Of a stretch of 64,000 nt of DNA, positions 32,170 to 43,514 are shown piece after piece; the first letter of the stretch is position 1; every line of letters begins with the position of its first letter. The notes beneath the pieces were generated by a model. The model saw only the letters and a program-made list of their open reading frames with translations. It did not search any database and was not told the DNA's origin. This stretch comes from Ichthyophis bannanicus (lineage: Eukaryota; Chordata; Amphibia; Gymnophiona; Ichthyophiidae), in the NCBI GenBank assembly GCA_033557465.1, contig CM066033.1, positions 390,235,289 through 390,299,288 of the forward strand. Reading direction: 5' to 3'. Made by a program: the position numbers and the translations under genes.

Positions 32170-32625
32170 AAAGTTGTCCATTTGTCTTTTCTTCTCTCTT
32201 CTAGATTTTTTCCATTCTCTCTCTACATCTGCTTTAACATACTGATCTTTCCCCTTTTGCTCTTTCCTCCATTTCTTTCTTTATTCCTTTTTCATCCACT
32301 CAAATTTCACCCTTCCATGCTCAATCCCCACTTACTCTCCCAAAACAATATCAATCTTAAGATTTTTCTTCCCTCCCACACAAAATATCTTTTCCCCTCT
32401 CCATCCTCATTCCCCCAGCCCCATCCCCTTCTAGTCCTCCCAACCATCAGCTCCCTTCTAATTCTAGCCCTACCCAGCATCCGCTCCCATTCTCCCATGC
32501 CCCCGTATCAGCCCATTTCCAATCCTAGCACCCCATCAATCATTTCCAATCCTATCCAGTCCATCAGACCATTTCTAGTCCAAGCCCCTCATCAGCCATT
32601 TCCAGCCCTATCCTAGCCCCACCTG
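32170..32625 (+). repeat. polypyrimidine-rich tract
   Basis: About 450 bp is dominated by C and T (for example TTCCTCCATTTCTTTCTTTA, then CCCAGCCCCATCCCC), with ATCCTA/CCATCA imperfect repeats after 32500. It is low-complexity and not coding, despite a 157-codon open frame. Confidence 0.65.
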
Positions 32626-32641
32626 AAGAACCCAGAGAAAC

Positions 32642-32696
32642 GCGCTGAGTGCCGGGAAAGATTAAAGGGCATTTCCTGTTTCCCGGCACTCAGCGC
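32642..32696. repeat. perfect 18-bp hairpin
   Basis: GCGCTGAGTGCCGGGAAA (32642-32659) and its exact reverse complement (32679-32696) are separated by 19 bases. No gene flanks it. It may be the tip of a foldback element. Confidence 0.75.
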
Positions 32697-32759
32697 CCTT
32701 CACGAGAACACAGCGGGAATGAAGGAACACGCTGCTCTTCACTCCAGCATTGTGCAGAG

Positions 32760-33240
32760 GTAAGCCAGGGTTTCAGGCCTCTCTGGATCTGTCTGAAGCT
32801 GGCCCTGCAAACAGAGTGGAATGCAGTTCGTGTGGGGCCTTATGTGAACAACATTTTCGCACAATGGATAGGCCAGCCCTGGGTAGACCAGGCAGTCATC
32901 AAGGGTGACAGATTTCAGAAGGCAGCAAAGTGCAGCTGCAATCAAAGCAACACAATAGGCCCTGACAGCCACACAAACTCAAAGAATCATCAGCACCTGC
33001 TTTTATTCACAGAAAAGCTAGATAATTTTCAAATAGCCATTTATCTGTGTTCATGACTTTTGAAAATTGCCCTAATCATGTATATATAAACAAAACAAAG
33101 TTTAATATTTAAATCCTAATGAATAAATAAAACAACGAATGGTGTCCAGTTGTACTGTTTTACAATTTAGTTGAAGAAAGGTTGATGTTGGAATAATCAT
33201 GATTGTTGAGTTTCAATATCAACATCTTTTAGAGTCCTGA
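32760..33240 (+). repeat. unclassified ~330-bp interspersed repeat, copy 2
   Basis: Shares with 10860-11330 the blocks AACACAATAGGCCCTGACAG, CCACACAAACTCAAAGAATC, and AATAATCATGATTGTTGAGT near the end. This copy is more diverged. Confidence 0.6.
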
Positions 33241-33458
33241 AAAATAATTGACTGGGATGCAAAGTTAAATGGGTGTCTAGCACTGTACATTCTTTTTCTG
33301 AAATCACAGAAGAGGAAACTGTTATCCTCTCTCTTCTGAACTCATTGCATGTTCCTCTGATCCCATTTCCACCCAACTTCTCAGTTTTAGCACCCCTTCA
33401 GTCAGAAGTTGCAAAGATGTCTTACATATTGGGACATGGAACGTATGAAGCATGAAGC

Positions 33459-34570
33459 ATGAACCAAGGGAAGTTGGAGGTGGTCAAGAATGAAATGGAA
33501 TGTGTACAACTCGATCTATTTGGTGTCAATGAACTAAAATGGACTGGCTTTGGGCACCTTGCATCTGACGATCATATGGTCTACTATGCTGGAAATGAAA
33601 GACAAAGAAGAAATGGTTTTGCATTTATAATTAAGAAGAAACCTGCAAGAACTTTAATGAAATACAATGTAGTCAGCGAACGCTGAATTTCTATTTGTCT
33701 ATGAGGAAAGCCCATCAACACAACTATAATTCAGGTATATGCCCCAACAACAGCTGCAGAAGAGGAAGACGTTGATGAGTTCTATGAACAAGTGCAAGCT
33801 GAAATTGACAGAAAATGCAAACAGGGTATCCTGATAGTCATGGGTGACTGGAACGCAAAAGTTGGCAACAATAAAAAGGCTAAGTAGTTGGAAAATATGG
33901 ACTTGGCAACAGAAACTAAGCTGGAGAAAGACGGATAAAATTCTGTAAGACCAATGATTTATTAATCTCAAACACCTTCTTCCAGCAACACAAGCGGCAA
34001 CTGTACACATGGACTTCACCCAATGGATTCTACAGAAATCAAATTGACTACGTCTGTGGAAGACAATGATGTAAAAGCTCGATAATATCAACAAAAACAA
34101 AACCTGGAGCTGACTGTGGTACAGACCACCAACTATTAGTATGCAAACTCAAGCTAAAGTTGAAAAAGAGCAAGCCACTCATGAATGTAGCAAAATATGA
34201 CCTTGAGAATATACCTCTGGAATTTAAAGACTGCCTGAAAAAATAGATTTGCTGCTTTAAATACAAATGACAGAGTTCCAGGAGAGTTATGGGATGACAT
34301 CAAGAAGGTTGTGTTGGAAGAAAGCGAGAAATCTCTGCATAAGGTGAAAAAGCAAAAACGGCCAAAATGGATGACCGAAGAAATGCTGAAATTGTCCAGA
34401 AACACAGAAAAGCTAAAGTCAGAGGAGAAAGAGAGGCAATCACTGAACTCAACAGAGATTTCCAACGTGCTGCAAGACAAGACAAGGAGAAGTACTACAA
34501 TAACACATGCAAGGAAATAGGATCAGAAACTATTAGAGGAAGATCAGCTTTTCTAAAGCTACGAGAGTTA
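33459..34570 (+). pseudogene. RTE endonuclease domain, broken
   Basis: An open piece at 33459-33686 carries 'NQGKLEVVKNEMECVQLDLF' and 'NELKWTGFG' (with the catalytic glutamate). Further pieces give 'TIIQVYAPTTAAEEE', 'VMGDWNAKVGN' (D/N pair), 'QIDYVCG' and 'GADCGTDHQLL' (terminal DH). The order and motifs are those of AP-endonuclease domains of RTE elements. The linker, including 'KVKKQKRPKWMTEEM', runs to about 34570. Confidence 0.75.
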
Positions 34571-34587
34571 AAGAAAAAATTCCAGCC

Positions 34588-35905
34588 TTGAATTGGAATG
34601 CTACAAGATGCTCAAGGATCCATGTGAATGATGCTGAGAAGGTCAAGAAAAGGTGGAAAGAATATACAGAGTCATTATACCATAAAGATCAAGTGGACCA
34701 ACAGCCTTTTCAACCTGTACCTTATGATCAGGAACCATTGGTGATGAAAGACGTTGTTGAAGCAGCATTGGAAGTCTTATCAAAGAACAAAGCACTGGGC
34801 ATTGATGGCATTCCCATTGAAGTACTACAGCAATTGGATGAAGCAGTTACCATACTAACATGACTCTGCCAGGAAATTTGGAAGAGAAATTCATGGCCAA
34901 CTGACTGGAAAAGATCTGTGTTTATACCAATACTGAAGAAAGGTGACCTGAATGACTGTGGAAATTATCGAACAATTGCTCTGATCCCACATGCCAGCAA
35001 GATTCTACTCAAGAATATTCAGCAGAGATTACAACCATACCTGGAAAGAGAACTGCCTGAAGTGCAAGCAGGATTCAGGAAAGGGTGAGGAACCAAAGAC
35101 ATTATTGCGAATGTGAGTTGGATCCTTGAAAAGACAAAAGAATACCAAAAGGATATCCATATGTGTTTTATTGACTACAGCAAGGCTTTTTATTAAGAAG
35201 CATGGGTATACAAGAACACCTGATTGTTCTCTTGCACAACCTTTATGTTGATCAAGAAGCAATAGTTCAAACAGAACTATGAGAAACAGAATGGTTTTAA
35301 ATCAGCAAAGGTGTACGACAAGGCTACATACTTTCTCCTACTTCTTTTATTTATATGTAGAACAAATTATTAGAGAAGCAGGATTGTATGAAGACAAATG
35401 AGGTGTGAAGATTGGTGGAAAACTCATCAACAACCTTTGCTATGCTGATGATACCACATTACTGGCTGAAAGTGAAGACAATTTGAAACATTTGCTTCTG
35501 AAGATCAAGGAATATAGTCTTAAAATGGGTCTGCATCATAACTTTAAGAAGACAAAGATCCTGACAACTGGCAAAATCAGTAAATTCATCATTGATGGAG
35601 ATGAAATTGAAATAGTTGACAACTTTAACTTATTTGGATCAACAATCAATAAAGAAAGGACTAGCAGTCAAGAAATCCAACAACGTATTGTTCTTGGTAG
35701 AATGGCTATGAAGGACCTAGACAAGATTCTCAAGAGCAGAGATGTCTCTCTCCCTACAAAGATTCAACTTGTCCAGGCCATGGTATTTTCAATAAAGTCA
35801 TATGGATGTGAAAGTTGGATGGTGAAAAGGATAGACAGGAAGAAAATTGATACCTTTGAATTATGGTGCTGGCAACGAATACTGTCTATACTATGGACTG
35901 CGTGA
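34588..35905 (+). pseudogene. RTE reverse transcriptase, broken
   Basis: Segment 34588-34863 includes 'EYTESLYHKDQ' and 'LSKNKALGIDGIPIEVLQ' (motif 0/1). After a stop at 34861, 'WKRSVFIPILKKGD' and 'NYRTIALIPHASKILL' follow at about 34900-35010. 'MCFIDYSKAF' (motif A aspartate) lies at about 35160-35190, and 'NLCYADDTTLLAESEDNLKH' (motif C, catalytic DD) at 35435-35495. The C-terminal 'SYGCESWMVKR' and 'FELWCWQRIL' follow. The frame changes several times. Confidence 0.8.
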
Positions 35906-36225
35906 AGAACAAACCAGTCAGTACTAGAGGAGATAAAACCTAAGCTTTCCTCAGAAGCTCAGATGACAAGACTTCAGCTTTCATACTTTGGACATATCAT
36001 GTGAAGAGAGAGATCATTGGATAAAGACATAATGCTTGGCAAGGTAGAAGGTCACCATAAAAGAGGAAGGCTGGCAATGAGATGGATTGATACAATAACA
36101 GCAGCTATGGATACTGCTCTATCAACAATGAGCCGCTTGGCTGAAGATCGAACAAAGTTTAGGTCAACTATCCAGAGGGTCGTCAGGAGTTGACACCGAC
36201 TCAACGGCACTTAACAACAACAGTT

Positions 36226-36800
36226 ATCCCTTCCATCTATTACATTCTCAATTGCCACTGCGACTTTTCCTTCATCCTTCCAGTCTGCTGTGGTAACATC
36301 TCTCCTCAAAAAATTCAGTTGGCTGCTTGCACAAACACGAGGCACCAAGTGTACTGGTGGTTTTCGTATTTCACAGTTGCTAATTTTCAAAGACAAACAA
36401 CATGGCTAGTTTCTCTTTCAAAATTTGCTGCAGTTTACACAGACTAAAATCACCTGCAAGGTTAGAGTCTACCAGACAATCTGCCTTTTTCATTTAAGGC
36501 TCTTACACTTCGGAATAATTTTCCCCCTCCCTCTGTGCTGAGTCAACTTTCAGTAAATTCAAAGCTGCCCTAAAAGCCACCTGTTTTCTTTGGCATTCAA
36601 TGGACAGCGAGAGAGTTGAGAGAACTGGCAGCAAGATATTTCTCTATATCTTCCTCCCTCTCTTTCAATATCTTCTTTCTCTCTTTTCTTTCCCTGTCCT
36701 GTCATAATTTTGGAGTTCTTTTCCTTTTTTAAAATATTTAATATTGTGAATCTCTTTGAATACAGAAAGGCGGTATATCAAAAACCAGTAAACCATAAAC
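36226..36800 (+). mobile_element. LINE 3' UTR fragment (L2/CR1 group)
   Basis: It ends with TTGTGAATCTCTTTGAATAC, then AGAAAGGCGGTATATCAAAA, the recurrent 3' end motif of this genome's L2/CR1-group LINEs (compare 48090-48120). No domain remains. Confidence 0.55.
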
Positions 36801-37019
36801 TGCAAACAGCACGGGCCGCTCAAAATTGCCCTCTGTATCTCTTTTAAATTATTATTTTAGCCTAAAGCATTCCCTGCTGTCCTCTCTCCTCAGGCAGGTT
36901 CATTAACCTCTGCTGGTTCCAGGGCTGCAGAGGCTCTTGTCCTAAAGTGCAACCACCTTACCTACCTCCATCCCTTTGCCTTTGTGTGCTGCCAACTGGA
37001 TGGGGGATCTGAACACTAT

Positions 37020-38200
37020 AGAGGTGATTTTAAAAGTGCTATTCACAATTTGGGCAGCTGCAAATAGGCATGCAGACGTCCAAATCACAGAGATGTTCCT
37101 GGAGCCATTTTAAAAGCTGGCTCTTGGATGTCCCTAGTGTGAGGACATCCTAGTTTGAACAGGGGCATGGCGGAGGCATAGCGAGGGCGTTGCTAAGAAC
37201 CTGCTCTCCAATTAATTTAAACCCAAAACACATATCCCATAATTACTAACCCCAACAATAAAGAATGTGTATACTAAACTATTTTTTTGTCAGAACAATC
37301 GCCATGAAGATGAAAACACCCTCTCGAAGCAATAATATTCCTTTTAGTCTTTTGTAAAATCGTGGACGCAACCCCTAAAACAACGACCCTAAAAGATATT
37401 CAAATCATACAGGGTCACTCCGATTTAGTGTTTAATCAAATCAAACTAATTATAGCGATAACTGAGCCAATGTAATGTAAATAGGGGGCTACTTAGCTTG
37501 TTTTTTCCGCTGTCGGACATCTAGGATTTTTCATATAGGTCCCATCGGCGGTGATTGAGGAAGTTATTCTTGTGGTTCTAAGCCTTGTGGGGGCAATAAC
37601 TATCACCGCCGATGGGACCTATATGAAAAGTCCTAGATGTCTGACGGCGGAAAAACCAAGCTAAGTAGCCCCCTATTTATATACATTGGCTCAGTTATCG
37701 CTATAATTAGTTTGATTTGTTTAAGCACTAAATCGGAGTGACCCTGTATGATTTGAATATCTTTCAGGGTCGTTGTTTTAGGGGTTGCGTCCCTGATTTT
37801 ACAAAAGACTAAAAGGAACATTATTGCTTCGAGAGGGTGTTTTCATCTTCATGGCGATTGTTCCAACAAAAAAATAGTTTAATATACACATTCTTTATTG
37901 TTGGGGTTAAGAACCTGCTCTCAGCAATGCCTTGGACTCCCCAAATTGTGTCTAAATTTATACCTGCTCCTGGCATGAACAGGCATCCAAAAAGTATGTG
38001 TTTTGTCAGGCAAACCTTGAGAAGGAGGTCCACCTGCTACCCCGTATTTTACGATTTGTCAATGAACACTGACGGGAAATAGGGGCTCAAGATTTCATTT
38101 TGCTATGCTGCGTGACATCCCCTTATGCTAGCTTGCCTGAGATGGATGTCCCCGACTCAAGCATCCCAAAACAGCTAGGTGTTTTGGTAAATAAACCTTT
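37020..38200. repeat. older interspersed repeat split by the palindromic insertion
   Basis: The left flank (TGCAGACGTCCAAATCACAG, then GGATGTCCCTAGTGTGAGGA) is similar to 38900-39030 (GTGGATGTCCAAATCATGGA). The target word TAAGAACCTGCTCTC falls within it. Family not recognised. Confidence 0.5.
37209..37907. mobile_element. 699-bp insertion dominated by a long palindrome
   Basis: TAAGAACCTGCTCTC (15 bp) flanks it at 37194-37208 and 37908-37922. Arms of about 310 bp (about 37250-37557 and 37600-37907) are near-perfect reverse complements around a loop of about 43 bp. For example ACCCCAACAATAAAGAATGT at the left pairs with ACATTCTTTATTGTTGGGGT at the right end, and ATATAGGTCCCATCGGCGG pairs with CCGCCGATGGGACCTATAT near the centre. 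A 41-bp AT-rich piece precedes the left arm. No coding frame. A 15-bp duplication is typical of LINE-mediated retroposition, not of DNA transposons. Confidence 0.8.
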
Positions 38201-38880
38201 GTGTTTCATCTGGAAATAAAGTAGCTTAACCGAAAATATCAAAAGTACTATATAGCTATATCTTTGGGAAGGAAGGTATTATTTGCAAAACAATCAGAAA
38301 AGCACAAATTTGGGTTCTTCTTCCCCCTGAATGCACCAACCCATCTCTGTAATAAACCTCTGTGTCACAAGTGGGGGTAAAAGGGGAAATCATTGGGAAA
38401 TATTTGCCACTTTATGGGTGCTAATCCAAGCACTTTCACACAGCAACCAGAAAGGGAAGGCCATGTTCCTGCCACTTGGGATCTATCGGTTTAATAAATA
38501 TGATAGCTGCCAATGGTGTAGAATCAGGTCCCACTACTTCCATTCTGACCCAGGCAGGAACCACCCCAGGTTTGATCCAATATTCAATAGCTCGTATGTA
38601 TGAGCTGTACTAATGCAAAAAGATATCTGGAAGTTGATAAAGTTTTAAAGGCCAAGTGGTTTCTTTCCTTGCCAGATGAACCGAAGGAATCTTCCCACAC
38701 CTCTTGAAAAAAGCGCCAAGGTATTTGGATTTGCAATTACATAAAAAGAAACAACAATTTAGGAAGAATAAATATCTTCAGCGCATTTATTTGTCCCAAC
38801 CATGATCTTGTAGAGTCCTGCATCTGTTGCATTTCATGCCTAATTTTCTGCAATAGTTTCACATAGTTCAGAACACTATG
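38201..38880. other. spacer without recognised content
   Basis: AT-rich. The open frame at 38331-38603 has no conserved character. Confidence 0.4.
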
Positions 38881-39170
38881 GGTGTCATTTAAAAAATCTT
38901 TGTTGTGATTTGGACATCGAAAGATGTGCACGTGGATGTCCAAATCATGGAGACGTCCAAGGAGCCATTTCACAAATGACTTAAAGATGCCTCTAGTGTG
39001 GGGATGTTCAAGTAGGCAGGGGGCATGGCAGAGGAATGTCTAAGGAGGTACAATGGATTTAGACATTGCCACTTGATTTCAGAAATTTTGGGGATGTCTG
39101 CGACCTGGTCCACATTTAGACCTGCCCCATCAGAAAAGTGCATTAAGATACAGAGTGTATAGAGAAAGTG
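38880..39170. repeat. second copy of the 37020 repeat family
   Basis: Shares GATGTCCAAATCA, GGAGCCATTT, CTAGTGTGGGGATG and GGGGGCATGGC-type words with 37050-37180. Confidence 0.5.
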
Positions 39171-39275
39171 GAGAGTTAAGTGACTAGACTAAGATCACAA
39201 GGAGTAGCATTGGGATTTGAACCCTGGCCACCCTCAGCCACTACTCTAACCATTAGGCTATTAGACAGCCTGGTT
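39171..39275 (-). mobile_element. tRNA-derived SINE fragment
   Basis: The minus strand reads TAGCCTAATGGTTAGAGTAG (A-box region), GGGTTCAAATCCC (B-box) and CTCCTTGTGATCTTAGTCTA, the same family as 11041-11195, truncated after the tRNA-unrelated start. Confidence 0.75.
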
Positions 39276-39489
39276 CTGAAATGCCATACTGAGGATGTCT
39301 ACGTAGATGTCCCCACAGATGTGAAATAATGCCTGAACTTGCATGTGCCTGCCTGTTTTTCAGACGTTCTGGCTTGGATACCCGAAATTGTACTTGGGCA
39401 TCCTTTGTAAAATGTGTTTTCACATTCTAAGTGAAATTCTAATGTGCTTTCAACAGAAGGATGTACTAATGCATCCAAGGTACAATAGC

Positions 39490-39640
39490 ACAAGAACATA
39501 ACATAAGAACATAAGATATGCCATACTGGGTCAGACTAAGGTCCATCAAGCCCAGTATTCTGTTTCCAACAGTGGCCAATCTAGGTCATATGTACCTAGC
39601 AGTTTCCCCAATTGCAGATCTGACATGTCTTTATATTGCA
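39490..39640 (-). mobile_element. CR1-type LINE 3' end fragment
   Basis: It starts ACATAAGAACATAAGATATG, then CCATACTGGGTCAGACTAAG, identical in design to the 3' terminus of the CR1 at 58260-60612, so only the last about 150 bp was inserted. Confidence 0.75.
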
Positions 39641-39641
39641 A

Positions 39642-40175
39642 CTAGCAACTGCCCTGCTCACCGGCATTTAAACCGCCGCTCCAGAGGCTCATTTAAGATC
39701 AGGGAATGCAGCTGATTTCATCTTGGTGTGTGGACGGGAACCTCTCCTCACCTCACAGACTGCCTAGCAACTGCCCTGCTCACCGGCATTTAAACCGCCA
39801 CTCCGGAGGCTCATTTAAGATCAGGGAATGCAGCTGATTTCATCTTGGTGTGTGGGCGGGAACCTCTCCTCACCTCACAGACTGCCTAGCAACTGCCCTG
39901 CTCACCGGCATTTAAACCGCTGCTCTGGAGGCTCATTTAAGATCAGGGAATGCAGCTGATTTCATCTTGGTGTGTGGGCGGGAACCTCTCCTCACCTCAC
40001 AGACTGCCTAGCAACTGCCCTGCTCACCGGCATTTAAACCGCCACTCCGGAGGCTCATTTAAGATCAGGGAATGCAGCTGATTTCATCTTGGTGTGTGGG
40101 CGGGAACCTCTCCTCACCTCACAGACTGCCTAGCAACTGCCCTGCTCACCAGCATTTAAACCGCCGCTCCGGAGG
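39642..40175 (+). repeat. 122-bp minisatellite, 4.4 units
   Basis: CTAGCAACTGCCCTGCTCAC begins units at 39642, 39764, 39886, 40008 and 40130, exactly 122 bp apart, with only a few substitutions between units. The last unit ends near 40175 in GC-rich sequence. Units contain CATTTAAACCGC and CATCTTGGTGTGTGG. The sequence looks like a multiplied LINE 5' or promoter segment, which is only a suggestion. Confidence 0.9.
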
Positions 40176-40199
40176 CGGGCCCGCGCCAGAGGGCCCTTT

Positions 40200-40475
40200 G
40201 GTGTGGCCCTTAGGCGGGGTCCATGACGAATGATTAAAATCATACAGAAATTGTGAGTCTATTTGTCATGCCTGTAGTTTGTGAAGGTAGTCTGCTGTTC
40301 TGTTTTCTCCTATCTGTGCTATCACTTTGTCTATCTGTTTCTCCTACTCTGTCCTATCTTATTAATGGCGTTCTTTTCTTATTTTCCATAACATAAATGT
40401 AGGATTGTAAACTGCTCTGATGCTTCTTGGCCTGAGCGGTATATCAAATGTAATAAACTTAAACATAAACTACAG
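40200..40475 (+). mobile_element. LINE 3' UTR fragment
   Basis: The end reads GGATTGTAAACTGCTCTGAT then GAGCGGTATATCAAATGTAA, followed by TAAACTTAAACATAAAC, the L2/CR1-group 3' terminus pattern. Confidence 0.6.
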
Positions 40476-40794
40476 ATAACAATGGTTAAACAAAAGCAAT
40501 AGTTTTGGGTTGCAATACTTTCTAAAATAGAGCTAATGAATATGTTCTAATGCCAGCTTTTGGGATTGTAGGCAATGAACTATAAACCTCCTCCCTAAAG
40601 CCTCCACCATCAAACCTTCATTGACCTACAAAAAGGCTTATCCCTATCCAATGCTGGTTCTCTTTAACTCATTGTATTTTTAATGAGTTGCTTAATTTAC
40701 CTACAGCAGGGATAAGTACAAACATGTATATACCATTGTCCAAACTGGAGCGCCAAAACTGTGTACAGATTTCTAAACGTGATAAAACACAATG

Positions 40795-41560
40795 ACCCTG
40801 ATTCTATGAGGTGGATAGCAGGACGTGCAGCCCTGTTATCCACCATTGCCAAATGTTGCCTCCCACCCCACCCTGCATGCACAAGCTGCTGTGTGTGCAG
40901 GGGGACGGCACGGAGAGTGGGCGAAGCGCAGGCAGGACCAACCCCCTGATGTACAGGGCTGATTCTAGTAATGGCTCTGTACATCGGGGATCACCGGAGA
41001 GGGGGGGGGGATGTCCTGCTTATTCCACCACCGAGGTGGAATAAGCACAGGGTGCCCCTCCAATCCTGCCTGGCAGCCCACCCTGGAGTCCGGCAGCTCC
41101 CCTCCCCCGGAGCAGCAGGCAGCACAAGGTGGGTTCCTGCCACCCAATCTGGGCCCTGGCTGGCCCTATCGGGGGTTGGGCAGTGGGGAGAAGGGAGACA
41201 GAGATATGGTGGACTGGCTGGGACGTGGTGTGACGTCTCCTGGCAGCTGCAGGGGCACGCTGAGCCATCCTAGGGCCAAATTCTGAATGCTGCAAAAACG
41301 TTTTGCTCCAACGTTTCAGAATCGGGTCTAAATGGGCCCATCCTGGTCGGGTCCAAAGAGAACAGACCTCTCTCGCGAAACACACAGCAAATAGCAGAGA
41401 GTAAAGGGCAGCAGGTTCAACTGGGGTATACTATATTAAAGGTTGAATCTGCTGCTCTTTACTCTCCGCTGTTTGTATGCCGTCCTGCTCGGGGCCATCC
41501 AGATGACCTGGACGTCCCCCTCCTGAATGGGGCTCCACATGTAAACAAAGCACCACACAC
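40795..41560. mobile_element. MITE-like repeat with central palindromes (same family as 11980-12552)
   Basis: TTATTCCACCACCGAGGTGG then AATAA at about 41020-41044 is the counterpart of the palindrome at 12268. Left text CCTGATTCTATGAGGTGG and later TTTCAGAATCGGGTCTAAAT match the ends of the smaller copy. A second hairpin at about 41386-41475 pairs GCAGAGAGTAAAGGGCAGCA with TGCTGCTCTTTACTCTCCGC. No coding capacity. Confidence 0.6.
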
Positions 41561-41639
41561 TGTATTCAAAATGTACTAACCCTGTGACTGACTCACCAGT
41601 TCTCCTGGGATTATTTTGTGTATAGTTGTTAGGATGATA

Positions 41640-41860
41640 CAGGCTGCATGAATTAGAGTTTGGCTCTTCTCAGTCCTGAAATGATGTTTGCTTCACAAGA
41701 ACACCAGGTTTGCCACTTATCCTGAGATGCTTGTAGAATTTTAAGTTTGCATTGTGTACATTGTTTAGTATGTATATGTTGTATATTTTAGGCATGTTTT
41801 ATTGTAATCCGCCTAGACCTATAGTGCGGAACATAAATTTGTTTTAATAAATAGTCCATG
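41640..41860 (+). mobile_element. LINE 3' UTR fragment
   Basis: GTAATCCGCCTAGACCTATA then TTTGTTTTAATAAATAG resembles the 3' ends of the local LINE group. Confidence 0.5.
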
Positions 41861-41879
41861 ACTTGTTATTAAAACTGTA

Positions 41880-43510
41880 TATTAATTAAATTAATTAATT
41901 AATTGATTGATTGCTTAATTAATTAATTAAACTGATTTTAATATACCGTTTTTCTACAAGGCAAAACGGTTTACATGGAACAAAACAAAATGGTTTACAA
42001 GGAACAAATTGAAAACGTATACAGGCAACTTTAAACGGCAACAACTAACTTATAAAACCGCATTTAACATGGGGACTCGGGGAGGGGAAGTGATACCGGG
42101 AAGATATAAATTAGAACCTATAGGGGACTCGGGGAGGGGAAGTGATACCGGGAAGATATAAATTAGAACCTATATTACAGAATGCTATGAAATAGTGAGG
42201 GATTGAAGGGTGGAAAGGGTGGGGGTGGGCCAAGTGACGTATTTAGTGAGGAATGCTTCTAATAAATCCAGTATGTGACAAAAGGGAGCTGGGTAGCTAT
42301 AGGTGGTTATGAAGGGGGGTGTAATGGGAATGGTGTGTGGGAGTGGAGGATGGTCTTGCTGGGGGTTAGTGGAGGATGCAAAGAGGAGAATTTTGAGGTG
42401 CTTTTTGAAAAGGGTGTGGGATTGGATGAAGCGTATTGTGGGGGTAGTTGGTTCCTTGTGGTGAGAGCATAGAATTCAAAGGCTCTTGTGCATGTTCATT
42501 GAGATTTCTTGTAGATCTATGTTGGTGGGAGGAGGAGATTTGATGTGTTCTGTTGGAAGTTTAGATGTTGGTTCAGGATAACACCAAGGTATTTGATCTG
42601 AGACTTGATTTGTATATCTGTGTCTCCAATTTTGATGCTTGGGGGTGGTGTAAAGTTGGGGTCTCTAGCCATAGGATAATTTCTTTGAAGCAGTTGGTAA
42701 GACTGGAGTAATCGGGAGGAGGTGTGGAATGGAGTGAAGATCATTATATCGTTGGCATAGAGTTGGTATCTGACTTTGAACCTCTGAATGATGTAGCATA
42801 GGGGCCTAATGTAGATATTGAATAGGAGGGAGGAGAGGGTGGAACCCTGTGGGACTCCTTGGGGAAGATTGTAAGGCACTGATGATTGGTTACTGAGTCT
42901 TATCTGTTGGGTTCACTGGGAAAGGTAGAGTTGATCCATTTGAGCGGGGCATCTTGAACACCAGTATTGTTGAGTTGGTTGAGTAGAATCTGGTGGGATA
43001 CAGTGTTGAATGCTGCAGAGATGTCAAGAAATAGCAGCACGAAACCAGAGAGGGGTTTTTCAGTTCCAGCAATGAGTGTATTTAAGAGGGAGGTAAATAA
43101 GGTTTCAGTGCTGTGGTTAGGGTGAATGCCATATTGACTATGGTCGAGTAGGGAAAGTCTGTCGACATGTTCCTGAAGCTGAATTTGTACTGCTTTTTCA
43201 ATAACTTTGGAGAGGTAGGGTATGCTGGCTATGGGTCTGTATGATGCAGGTGAGTTGGGGTTGAGGTTGAATTTCTTCAAGAGGGGTCTCACAGAGGCTT
43301 GTTTGAGAGCTGGTGCGAAGTAGACTTGAGTGAGTGAGGTGTGAAGGATGGTGGAGGTGAATGATAGCATTGTAGACTTTGTTAGCTTCATCCAGGTTAC
43401 TGGGCAGGGGTCAAGAGGCGAGATGGTGGCATTAATGTAAGCGATGATGTTTAGAAGCCCTTCAGGGGAGACATCCCTGAATGCTGTCCATGGTGTTAAT
43501 TTAATTTAAT
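41880..43510 (-). mobile_element. L2-type LINE, minus strand, degraded
   Basis: The 3' end, near 41880-42010, starts with a TTAA/TTGA simple repeat (41880-41930) and ACCGTTTTTCTACAAGGCAA. A 52-bp tandem duplication lies at 42071-42174 in the 3' UTR. RT remnants lie at 43391-42900 ('SYRPIASIPYLSKVIEKAVQ', 'VLLFLDISAAFNTVSHQILL') and 42879-42517 ('PQGVPQGSTLSSLLFNIYI', 'YANDIMIF'). The catalytic YADD is YAND, and a frame break separates the two parts. Confidence 0.8.
42071..42174 (+). repeat. 52-bp tandem duplication
   Basis: GGGGACTCGGGGAGGGGAAG begins identical copies at 42071 and 42123; no differences are seen between them. Confidence 0.9.
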
Positions 43511-43514
43511 ATGG

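Larger units (their letters stand above)
33395..36225 (+). mobile_element. RTE/BovB-type LINE, degenerate
   Basis: Protein remnants follow RTE order. The endonuclease starts at about 33425 ('WNV'-like start region, then 'LFGVNELKWTGFGHL') and continues near 33730 ('IQVYAPTT', 'GDWNAKVG'). The RT follows from about 34590. The 3' end reads GTTGACACCGACTCAACGGC then a short AACAACAACA tail, which resembles the BovB 3' terminus. At least seven stops or shifts break the frame, so it is an old copy. Confidence 0.85.

Noticed and set aside
32143..32616. 157-codon ORF rich in Phe/Leu/Pro/Ser
   Set aside because: It is a product of a polypyrimidine tract; there is no codon structure or homology.
38331..38603. 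90-residue ORF in spacer sequence
   Set aside because: No conservation signature; consistent with chance.
39642..40175. Regular repeats suggestive of a CRISPR array
   Set aside because: The entire 122-bp unit is repeated with no unique spacers, and the context is eukaryotic; it is a minisatellite.
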